Positions 1-22,812 of a stretch of 64,000 nucleotides of DNA are shown one piece after another. This DNA is from Motacilla alba alba (taxonomy: Eukaryota > Chordata > Aves > Passeriformes > Motacillidae), in contig NC_052020.1 in the NCBI RefSeq assembly GCF_015832195.1, forward strand, positions 60,453,888 to 60,517,887. Direction: 5' to 3'. The translations under genes were made by a program, and so were the position numbers. The notes beneath the pieces are model-generated. The model did not search any database, was not told the DNA's origin, and saw only the letters and a program-made list of their open reading frames with translations. Position 1 is the stretch's first letter; the number at the start of each line of letters is the position of its first letter.

Positions 1-218
1 GGAGGAAGCCGTGCTGAACCATAGCATAAAATGTGTTTTTCAAGTAAAAGTTGTGTTCTCCTATGAAATACCTGCTTTGAACAGGGAGGTTCATGCTTCT
101 CCCAGAACATTCTGGGATCTTCCAACCTTTAAAAATCAGAGTAACCAAAAAAAAAAAAAAATCAGACTGAGAAGAGCAGAGTGAAAAGAGCTTGGGGGTG
201 GAGCAGAGTCTCTTGATG

Positions 219-310
219 TGATAAATATAAAATATAAAATATAAAATATGAAATATAATATATAAATATAAAATATAAAATAAATATGAAATATGAAATA
301 TAAAATAATC
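219..310. repeat. AT-rich simple repeat, (AAATAT)n-like
   Basis: About 90 bp of imperfect AAATAT/ATAAA units directly upstream of the first MAP4K5 exon seen; its right edge is 15 bp from the splice acceptor. Confidence 0.8.
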
Positions 311-325
311 TGTTTTTTCCCCCAG

Positions 326-3300
326 GCAATCAGCAGCTGGATGCCATTCATGTGACACAGCTGGAGAGAGACACTGTCCTGGTCTGCCTGGACAGTGAGT
401 AACACAAAATTCTCTTGGATAACTCACCACACCTCGTGCACAACTCGGGTTGTCACAGTTGTTGATTTGAACGTCACCACAAGCTTGATTTTTTTTTCTT
501 CCTGCCTACATTATTAATTTGTGTTGTAATATTTCCAAAATGATCGATTGGATAAGTGGGATTTCATTCTGGCTTTTGTAATTCCACTTTCCCTCTTCAT
601 TTGTGCATCACTCTGTCAGTGTAAAACCACCCCCAGGGGTACAAATTTTCCCGTATTTGTTTTGAGAGAAAAATGCTCTTGGGTTCATTTTAGCAAATGC
701 TGTAGATGTTAAATTTGGGTATTTCTTTGTGCCTGAAAGATTGAATTTGTATTTTAAACCTAAATCCTTCTCAGCAGTGGGTTTTAATACTGATTTTTCT
801 CTTTCTCTTGAGAATTTGTGAAAATAGTGAATTTACAAGGGAAATTGAAGTCAAGCAAGAAATTGGCTTCTGAGCTGAGCTTTGATTTCTGCATCGAGTC
901 AGTGGGTGAGTGATTTGCTGCTCGGGGGTCTCTCAGGGGTTTAAGAACTCACTGTTGAAAGCCTGACTGGTTTCTGGTCATTTCCACAGCAATGAGAACA
1001 AAATTTGGGCAGAAAAAAAAGTGGTTTAGTAATACATAAATCTGTGTTAGCCTTCTAAAAGTTAAGATTTTATTTCAAGTAATAGCACATCCATTTTTTA
1101 ATAGTCAGGGCAATAATATTTGAATCTAATTCTCAAGCTGCTGTCTTTAGACTAGGACAGGTTTGTTTGTTTGTTTTTTTAATTGTAGCTGTCAAAGAAG
1201 AATTTCTGCTGTAATAAACTCTCAGAATCACAGAATTAAATCCCTCAGAGCTGGCAGCTGTGCGCTGTCTCCATCCCTGAATGGAAAACTCCCATTTTCC
1301 ACCATTCATCTGTTTTGAATAACTGTAATAATTCAGGTGATGTGTCATTTCCAGCAGCCCACGGTGCTTTGCTTGGCACTGTTTGTTTTTACACTTCCTG
1401 AGGGGTTCTCCAGAGGCCCTGGGAAAACAAGGAAGCAGGGAATGGGGTGTGATGTGTCCCTCCTTTGCAGTGTGCCTTCAGGACAGCGTGCTGGCCTTCT
1501 GGAAACATGGCATGCAGGGCAAGAGCTTCAAGTCTGATGAAGTAAGTGATCTCAGCCTCTCCAGTTTAATTCCTGCTGTTCCTTATTTACCACTGGATCT
1601 TTTGGTTTCTCTCTCTGATGCCTTGAGCAGGCTGCCCTAGAGCAGAGCTGGGCAGAGTCACAGAATAAAGCAGGGATTTATTCAAAGCATCTCCTCCATG
1701 GATCCACCTTGGGCAGCACAAGAGCCCAGCCAGGGCTGCACCCAAGAGGAACCCAAATGGTCCCAAAATGCACGAGCGCTGCCGGGGTCTCTGCCTTGGC
1801 TCAGCTCTGCTCCATTTGCACCTTGCAGTTCATTGTCCCGTTCCAGCTTTAGCCCAGGCACTCCCACCCTGCTTGTTTGTCTCTCTCCAGCCCACGCTGT
1901 TTGTGCTCCTGGGCTGAGCTTTGGATCATTTGTCCTTGGTGCCCAGCTGGAGCAGGAATTGTTTTGTCTCCCTGCTCTGTGCAGAGCTCACCATCCCCTG
2001 ATACGAACCCAGCCCCTCAGACTAAAGCAGCACAGAACCTGAAAAATAGAAAAGCTAAAAACCTGAGGCATCATCTCTGCTTCCCAAGTGAGAATGCTCA
2101 CATTCCACAATGCTTGACATCAAGTTATCCATTTCAGTCCTGTACTTTGCATTAAATTGCATTTGAATGTTTCTTTTCTTCCAACTCAGACCAATAAATT
2201 CCCTTGTGCTGCTGAAATGGATCTGAATATCTGCATTTTTCTGCAGGTGACCCAGGAGATATCTGATGAAACCAGGGTTTTCCGCCTGCTGGGCTCAGAC
2301 AGGTAATCCCCCTGCAGAAACAGAAACCTTTTGTTTTATTTAAACCAGCTTTCCTAGTTCCCAGCTGGGCCTGGCTTCCAGCCCAGCCCAGCTCTGTCTG
2401 TGGGCACCAAGTGTCAGGGAGAGAGGAGAGATGCTCTGGGCTTGCAGGGTGCCCAGTGCACTTCTGGAAAAGCCTGCTCTTGGTTTTGGGTTGTCCTGGT
2501 GAGCTGGAATTACCTTGGCAGCAGCCTGTTAGAAACAACCTTGGCTGGTCTGGAAATAACAAACTGAGGTTTTAGTCCCATGATCCAAATCCACCCATTT
2601 TCCATCAGATCCAGCTGATCCCTTCCAGCTGCACGGGTGGGGAGAGGTGCAGCTGTCCCCACGTTTGCAGCCTGAGCAGAAGCTGCCCCAGGCTCCAGGT
2701 TGGACACGTTCACTTGTGGATTCTCAGCCAGCCAGGGGGATAAATGTAGGAATGGACAGGGATGAGTGCAGCAATCACTCAGCCACAGAATCCCACACTG
2801 GTTTGGGTTGGAAGGGACCCTAAAGCTCACCTTGTTCCACCCCTGGGCAGGGCCACCTTCCACTAGAGCAGGTGGCTCAGAGCCTTGAACACCTCCTGCT
2901 GTCAAATCCCTGATCCTCTGCTCCCTCATCTGGGCCTGGGACTGCCAGACCCTTTGGTTTGTATTTTCCATCTCTGTACAAATGGAGCAGGAGTTTTCCT
3001 GCCATTCCAGTGAGATGTGGATCACCTTTTTACCTTGGATCACTCCAGAACTGCTTGGGTGCAGAGGTGAGGATCAGGGACAGAGAACTTCATTTGGAAA
3101 CTCCTTGAGGAAAACAAAAATCAAATACAAGTTTAATCCTTAAAACAATAGGAACTGGTGCAGAGAAATGCTCAGCATTTGGGAGGGAGAGGGGAGCTCC
3201 AAGGCCCAACCACAGCAGCTGATGGTCAAGGTCCTGCAGTGGTCAGTGTGCCAAGACAGGGGGACAATCATTTTCCAGAGTGGCCCACAGGAGCATGATC

Positions 3301-3779
3301 CAGCAGGACAAAGGTTGAGGGATCCCTGTGAACCCATGAGGTGATAAATATTTAGGAGGGAGGAGAATTGTCGAGGTTGCTTATCAGAAGATGTAGGAGG
3401 GATAAACATTTGGGCTGCAGATGATGGGATCATGGAATTACAGAACGGATTGGGCTGGAAGGGACCTTTAAAATCATCCAGTTCCTGCCCTTCCACTATA
3501 TATTGCCCTTGAGTGTTTTTATCAGAAGTGATGCTGGAAAATGAAGGAGCTGGTTACAGAATGAAACATCCAAGGTATTTGGGAGAACCTCTGTCTCCAG
3601 TCTGTAGAACCCCTGGGTTTTACTCCTCAGGAGTCACACCAAGAGCCGCTCTTTGCCCCTCACTGTGGATCCTGTTTGTGTTTGGTTGCAGAGTGGTTGT
3701 GCTGGAGAGCAGGCCCACAGAAAACCCCACAGCTCACAGCAACCTCTACATCCTGGCTGGACATGAGAACAGCTACTGA
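326..3779 (+). CDS. MAP4K5: MAP4K5, C-terminal part (last five coding exons, partial)
   Basis: MAP4K5 (GCKR/KHS1) is a germinal-centre-type Ser/Thr kinase acting upstream of JNK. Coding exons seen: 326-394, 813-905, 1471-1541, 2247-2302 and 3692-3779, the last ending in TGA. Each has AG before and GT after (the last has only the AG), and phases join without a break. The 377 bases give about 124 residues plus stop. The translation contains [46 protein letters not shown] and ends LAGHENSY, which I recognise as the C-terminal end of the citron-homology (CNH) regulatory domain of MAP4K5. The kinase domain and most of the CNH domain lie left of the window. The first two bases seen complete a split glycine codon. 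The neighbour order (CDKL1 next) matches the conserved vertebrate block. Identity is confident; MAP4K3 is the nearest alternative but does not fit the synteny. Confidence 0.95.
1645..2090. mobile_element. possible LTR-type interspersed repeat in MAP4K5 intron
   Basis: Moderately GC-rich block without coding sense in an otherwise AT-rich intron. It starts with an AATAAA-containing stretch and resembles LTR fragments seen dispersed in songbird genomes. Boundaries and family are uncertain; no flanking target-site duplication was identified. Confidence 0.3.
2781..2910 (-). mobile_element. CR1 LINE 3'-end fragment
   Basis: Reads as the reverse complement of the CR1 tail: CACAGAATCCCA..., then GGTTTGGGTTGGAAGGGACC, then the CCACCTTCCACTAG block. 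It lies in the last MAP4K5 intron. Confidence 0.8.
3425..3505 (-). mobile_element. CR1 LINE 3'-end fragment (short)
   Basis: About 80 bp containing GGGCTGGAAGGGACCTTTAA and a following CTTCCACTAT block, about 190 bp before the terminal MAP4K5 exon. Confidence 0.75.
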
Positions 3780-5100
3780 GCAGCACTCGCCCCACCCAGC
3801 AGAGGGAGTTGGGACCCGGGAGCGCCGGGAAACCGGGACTCGGCCGCTTCTTGTCTGACCCCCGAGCTGTGTTGGGGTTTGGGGTGGGAATCAATCCATT
3901 TTTTGCAGCTGGGAACAGCTGGTTCTGTCTCTTGCCACTGTGTGGTTGGTTATGTCGAGTTTGCTTAATAAAAGCTGAGATAAAGAGCCCTTTACTCGTT
4001 AGTTCTAGGGAAACCGAGCCTTGAAACGTGTTCTGCAGTAAAGGTGCCATAAACTGTTAAATATTCCCCTTCCCTTGGGATTTCCTTTTATTCTGTAGAT
4101 ACAGATCTAGTGCTGCCTGTTGCCCTGTTTTATACTGAGTCTTATTCTTAATAAAACAAAGATTTGTGTAGGAAGTGAAAGTATCTGCAAAGCTTTTTGG
4201 TTTTAAATCTGCCATTGGGTATGGCTTTGTATAATAGACTATTTAATCCTTATTTATTAATCTGCTGCTAGGATGGGGTAATGTCTAACTTTTAGCAAAG
4301 GAAGGTTGCAGAGCAGCTTACTTTTTTTTTTACAATTGTATAAAAATTTGATTATTCTTTTTCCTTGTAGGGATGTAGTGCATTACTGAGGGGTGTGTTA
4401 CCGTGTTGGGTGATCATGTAAAAAAAAAAATGCAGTTTTGTACAACAGAGTATTTTGTACTGATTTTTCTGCCTGCAGAATTGCCATAAAAGGGATTTTC
4501 TTACTTCCTAGACGTAGGGTGTGTGTACACAAAGTAGAATATTGGTATCAGACTTGTTGCTCCTGGGTGGCTGTGTACAATATCCATGTGTGTGCGCGTG
4601 TGCATGTGTGTGAAGTTGCCTGGCAGTGTGTATTTTTTATATATATATTTATACATATATATATATAAAATGTACAAAACATATATGCTTTATTTTCATA
4701 AATTAGGGATAAGCCTTGTGACATGAAGTGGAAACTGTAGCAGGTCATCATCCTTAATGAATGAAAGTATCATGTATCCAACTGCCCACGACGTGTGGTT
4801 TATTTATGCTGTTCCAGAGGGGAGCCTGGAGCCACAGCTGAGCCTGAGCAGCATTCCAGCTGCTGGGCTTTGGGGATGGCTGCTGCCCCAGCTGGGAGTG
4901 TAAATAAACATGATAAGAACCAGTATTCTGTATCCAAGCTTTGATCACTTTTTGGTCACCTGCATTTTTTTTCATTTCTCTTTTCTCCATTGAAGAGTCG
5001 CATCGGTTCCTTTTGTCTTCCTCATTAATTAAAATTCTTGAGGTACCATTAAATATAGACTGACTCCAGGAGAGCATCTGCTTTTACTACCTCACATTAC
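3780..5100 (+). other. MAP4K5: MAP4K5 3' UTR and candidate polyadenylation region
   Basis: Non-coding sequence after the MAP4K5 stop. Candidate AATAAA signals lie at 3967-3972 and 4150-4155. AT-rich, TG-repeat sequence continues to about 4720, and another AATAAA is near 4903, so the UTR could be short or about 1.1 kb long. A TG/TA-rich microsatellite spans roughly 4585-4670. The true end cannot be fixed from sequence alone. Confidence 0.6.
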
Positions 5101-7839
5101 CCTGCTGGCTTTGATGTGAACACTCCTCGGGAGGTGCAGAATTCCAGTGCTCAGGAACATTGGAATTGAAGGGGTTTTTAATGAAATGCCTGTTCAGCTC
5201 CTGAGATCTGCTGCCTAGGAAGGAGAGGCTGGAATTCCCAGGTCATTTGAGCAGAGCAGGAAAGGTGTGTGAGAGCTGCGAGTGGTTTTGGTGCTGTGTT
5301 GGCATCGGGCTCCGTGATCCATAATTTAACAGCGAGGGAATTGTCTGGGCCCACGTGATGGCTCAGGGACATCTCCTTTCTCAGGACAGCTGCAAGGTGG
5401 GAAGGTCCAAACAGCCCTGCACACATTCAGCAGTTTAGCCACTGTCATTCAGAACTAATTCTTGCTGACTTGACATCCAAATCAAGTCAAGCTTTTCACT
5501 TCTGACACTGTGTCAAAGCTTAATAAGTAGTAAGTGTACAGAGGAAATTTATAGATCCCAGAGCATGAAAAATGTGCTTTAGGGGTGATCAGCTGGAATT
5601 GGCTCAGCAGTATTAAAAGCAGGACATGGGATTTTTAATCTTCTAAAGGAGTTCTCTAGTATTGAAATTACTTCTCCACAGGTAACAGTGACTGGTGATT
5701 AACCTCAGATGGTGCCTCTCCTGGTCTTTAAAACAAAAATTAAGGTGAAGCACCAGGTGTAGATAATGTAGAGCAAACACTTCTTAATTTACCTCATTCA
5801 CTACAGAAAGTAATTTCAGCATCATCTTTGAAAACACTTAAAGGAGATCTCTAAAAGACTAGAGAAACCTGTAAATAAAATCTGAATATTTATGGGGAAT
5901 AACTGGAGTAAATAACTCTTAGGTCATGACACTGTCATGCAGAAATAACGAGCAGAAAGGATTTTTCTTCGACACGAATTGCTGATGTTTTGCTGGATCA
6001 TAAAGAATAAACTTAGGAAAGTCCTTGTTTAATCAAACCTTTTTTAGCTGTTGAAGCATTTCTAATGGCATGCTGTGAAATGCTTAGTGCTGGTTTCATA
6101 GACAGTGGCATTTTCTGGCATGATCTGCAAGATGCTGTTTCCTAGTGTAAAACCTCACTTTTGTTCCGTACCACAGAGCAGATTTGTGTGTTCCAGCCAG
6201 CCTCAGTGACTCTGATCAGTATAATTTGTGTTTAATTTAGTCTGGTATTGTCTGTACCTTTGTTTTTGTGGAATTTAAACCAGGCTTGAGAAAGCCTAAC
6301 AGGGGGAGCTCGGGGGTGATGAAGCAAAAGCTTGCTCAGCCCCTCCTTCCTCAACATTTATCAAAATTTTAATTATTGGATGCACGGAGTCATATACCTG
6401 ACTTGAAAGCCTTAAAACAGGCTCCCAGAGCTCTTGGAAGTACAAACAGCATGGGAAGAGCAGGAGAGCAGTGTGTGGATTAATCTCTTTGGATTTCCTA
6501 ACCAAATTCCTTGCAAGTGAAAAATACAGCTGGAATTGTGCTGACGTCTCTTTAAAGAAGAAAGGTACAACGCATCGGGGGAGCCACGGTGTCTCTGGAT
6601 GGAAAGGACAAGACTGGGAGACTCTGAAATGTGCTTTTTTTTACCTTGTTTAGTCGTTAGGTGTAACTGAGACTCATAACTGCACTCGTTCAGTTTGTGT
6701 AACCAGGCTTTGTTCCTCGGGAATTTCTGTTGCAGTTCGGTCTATGCCAAATAAACTGCTTTATTTGATCTGTGCCGTGGTGACTCGCTGGGAACAATAC
6801 CTTGTCACGGGGCTCTGGGGAGGATCCAGGCAGCTCCAGGTTTTGTGGCTGCTGTGGGAAGGGCCTGGCGCCGCTGTTCCCTGTCCTGCAGACCGCAGGG
6901 AGCCAGCAGCAGCTCCCAGGGACAGCACGGGAGGGACAAATCACAGCAGCAGGGACAAATTATTCCCGGCCCAGTCACCCGGGAGCACTGAGGAACCACT
7001 CAGGAGTTGTTTGGCTGGAAAAGCAGAGGCTGGCTGCCTTGTACCCGGGAAGAGAGCAGGGGCTGGTGGGCTTCAAAGGGCTGCTCAGAGCAGGAAAACA
7101 CACAGCTCAGCCTCGGCAGGATCTAGAGCAGTTTACACCTTGTCCTCACTCTGGCTGCTGTACCTGTATCCCAGATCTTCAGGGATCTGCTGAGGTAGAG
7201 GGAAAAGAAGGCTGAAAAAATAACATAATGAATGTGGCTTTGGACGACACGACTGCCAGTTACTGGCAGTTACATTTATAAATAAATACACAGCAGTATT
7301 CCTCCCCTGCAGGAGATGGTTAACTCTGGGGGGTCAGTCTTGGCAGCTGGAATGTGAGGGCTGCACATCCCTGGTGAATGTGGCTTGGGAAGAAAACTAG
7401 TGGATCTTTGTTCTGAGTTGGGAAGCACTTCAGGAAAGGATTGGGGAGGGAGGAGGCATGAGATGGAGTGGGGTGCCCACACTCAGATCTAATCTTGAAA
7501 GCAATTACCACCACAAAAGGCACCTTGGTCAGGGGATGAGGAGAGGGATGAGGATCCAGGGACCCAGCCGGGTGCACCAGGAAAGAGAACAGGATGGTCA
7601 GGGATGGAAAAACTCGACCGGAGGAAGGGTCTGGCTGCTGGCAGGAGCCCATTCAGTGACAGAGGCCTGAGATACCAGAACCGTGCAGTGGGAAGATGTT
7701 CCAGGGAAACCTCCAGTGCCGGAGGGAAGTGCGGGCACTGCCCGACCCTGGCAGACCCTGTGGATGTTCCCGCTTCCCCTGCAGGAAAACGGAGTCAAAC
7801 CCAGCGATCCTCTGCAAAGGCAGGGAGGGGTAAAGACAA
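5101..7839. other. MAP4K5-CDKL1 intergenic region
   Basis: About 2.7 kb with no exon-like open frame, RNA gene or clear repeat recognised. Composition is ordinary until about 6.8 kb, where GC rises toward the CDKL1 promoter. Confidence 0.6.
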
Positions 7840-7925
7840 TGTGATAATGGCAGGATGGTTGGAGCTGGGTGGTCTTTAAGGTCCCTTCCGACCCAGCCCA
7901 TGAGCGGTTCTGTGACTCCATGAAC
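7840..7925 (+). mobile_element. CR1 LINE 3'-end fragment
   Basis: Sense-orientation tail with TGGTCTTTAAGGTCCCTTCC, then GACCCAGCCC and the degenerate TCTGTGACTCC terminus. It ends about 235 bp before the CDKL1 start codon, at the edge of the CpG island. Confidence 0.8.
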
Positions 7926-20555
<12,630 letters not shown>

Positions 20556-21340
20556 CCAGGTGGCACATCAAAACTCAGTTGTTTGCAGTCACCCAGGATT
20601 TATAAAGGGAGGATACGCAGTGGAACACTCAATTTCTAGAAGCTATGGCATGTACAGTGATCTGCCCCCTGCTCTGGGTCACTGACGGAGAGGAAGCGAT
20701 GCAGAAAGAACTCCAAGCTCATCCTAGCGTTCTGTGTACAAAGGCAAATGCCTTCTGCTTTAGTTCCTGATTGCCTCCGGGTTCAGGAGTACCCCAAGAA
20801 ATTCAAAACTCTGTCCCTGCATTTCAGACGTGGCAGGAGAGCTGCACCTTGCCAAATACAGCAGGCCCTCCTGCTTTAGGCTGGCGCGAGTCCCTGCTCT
20901 GCGAGGAGCTGTGCCTGTGCTGCAGGGCTGAAGATGGGTTGGTGCAGCCCAGCTGGCAGGGCTGCCTGCTCCAGGGAGGTCTCAGCTCCAGAGACGCACC
21001 GGGCTCACTCCTGCCCCTACAGAGCTCAAAGGTCTCCAGCTGCTGCTGGGGGCTTCAGAGCTCCCCCGGCACCAGAACAGAGCAGCAGCCCTGCTGTTTC
21101 TTTAGTCTTTCCAGAGCTTCTGCAAGCTTCGGCCTTGGATTCTGCTTCTGACAAGAGTGAGGGCACTTGCTTGTAGTTACAGAAATGATTTTATCAAAAC
21201 TAATCATGAATGTAATTTATAACATTGGCCAGACACAGGCAGGAATTCTACCTACGTGTTTGTATTAGAACGACTGGGGTTTGTAGAATCTCAGAATATA
21301 ATATGGTGATGATCTTGAATAAAAGAAATGTAGCTTCTTT
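20556..21340 (+). other. CDKL1: CDKL1 3' UTR, candidate AATAAA at 21318
   Basis: Non-coding sequence after the CDKL1 stop. The first clear plus-strand polyadenylation hexamer is AATAAA at 21318-21323. The extent is inferred. Confidence 0.5.
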
Positions 21341-21649
21341 TTCCAATTTACTGGAGGTATTTTGCTATATGAAACTTTACTACTGGACAAGAACATCCTC
21401 TTTTTACTGACACTTAGAGCAAAAATGTTTTGCCACTCCCTTTTGTGTCCCACAGCAGTAAAAGCCCTTTCAGTGGGACAGATGACATGTCCTGTGTGGG
21501 CCTGTTGCCCTTCTGTTTCCTTACACATGGAAAACCATCTCTGAGACAGCACCATGCAGCTGACTGCTTGAGAGTCACTGCCTTCTGCCTTTCCCTAGCC
21601 CAGCCCTGGGGATTTGGGTGAAAATGCTGTGCTGTCCCCGAGGATCAGC

Positions 21650-22212
21650 CATTCCCACTGTGCTGGCACGGGTGAGGCCCTGCCTCCAGTCCTGGGGCAC
21701 TGCTGAGTCTCTCACGAGAAAGGCACGGAGGGGCTGGAGCGTGTCCAGGGCAGGGAACAGAGCTGGGAAGGGGCTGGAGAATTCCTGAGGGAGCTGGGAA
21801 GGGGCTGGAGAATTCCTGAGGGAGCTGGGAAGGGGCTGGAGAATTCCTGAGGGAGCTGGGAAGGGGCTCAGCCTGGAGCAGAGGAGGCTCAAGGGGGCCC
21901 TTGTGGCTCTGCACAGCTCCTGCCAGGAGGGGACAGCCGGGGGGAGTCGGGCTCTGCTCCAGGAACAGGGACATCAAGTTGTACCACGAAGCTTTAGCTT
22001 TGATAATTGGGAAAATTCCTTCATGGAAACGTTTATCCAGCTCTGGCACAGCTGCTCAGGGCAGCGCTGGACTCACCATCCCTGGAGGGATTTAAATCCA
22101 CGTGGATGTGGCACTTGGGGATGCGGGTCAGTGGTGGCCTTGGCAGTGCTGGGGGAACACTGGACTCCCATGATCTCAGAGGGCTTTTCCAACCTCAACA
22201 ATTCTGAAAGAC
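21650..22212 (+). mobile_element. CR1 LINE 3' fragment, long (about 560 bp)
   Basis: One of the longest CR1 copies here, sense orientation: GCACGGAGGGGCTGGAGCGT, CTTGTGGCTCTGCACAGCTC, CTTTAGCTTTGATAATTGGG, CACCATCCCTGGAGGGATTT and GGCTTTTCCAACCTCAACAA. It fills the gap between the convergent CDKL1 and DMAC2L 3' ends. Confidence 0.9.
21764..21868. repeat. 30-bp tandem expansion inside the CR1 copy
   Basis: Three to four adjacent copies of GAGCTGGGAAGGGGCTGGAG followed by AATTCCTGAG. The related CR1 at 30.2 kb has the unit only in single, diverged form. Confidence 0.85.
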
Positions 22213-22394
22213 TTTTATTTATCAGGAGGGATGAGGATGCAACGCCAGAGTGCACAGAGCTGCTGCAGCCCATCAGCACCAGCAAAAACTGCTCAAGGCT
22301 GTGTCCAAGAGCTGCTGCTCCTGCACAAAGAGCCCGTGACCCTGCCTGCCTGCAGATCTTTAAACCGGACAAACTCCAAGCGTGAAGAACACAA

Positions 22395-22812
22395 AAAAGA
22401 CCCAGAACCTTTTTTATTAAATCAGCACCCACCTACTGGGTGAGATTCTCCCGGAGGGAACAGCACCAACACCAGGCACTGACCGCACGCGCCCCGACAT
22501 CCCCCCAGTGCCACTGTGCACTCTGCTGCTGTGCAATAAAACACTGAGAACTTCTGACCGAGGGATTCCGAGCTTCCTAGAAAAACAGGAAACAGATCCC
22601 TGCGTGCAGAGGCCTGCCCTGGCTGTTCTTGATCCACCACTGAGTTTAAGCTTAATAAAAATTAATTGCATGATTTCTTAAAAGGTCACACACACCTCTG
22701 AGGCTGGACTGGGAGAGCTGGGCTTACTGCAAACACAGTGGTGTCTACAACTTCATGGAGGCAACGTAAGAGAAATCCTAGGAAATCACATCTCAGTTAC
22801 GTGCTGCTGCGT
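22395..22812 (-). other. DMAC2L: DMAC2L 3' UTR with minus-strand AATAAA
   Basis: Reading the minus strand, AATAAA lies at 22418-22413, about 400 bp past the DMAC2L stop. Plus-strand AATAAA motifs also occur (near 22535 and 22651), so the strand assignment rests on the gene, not the motif. Confidence 0.5.
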
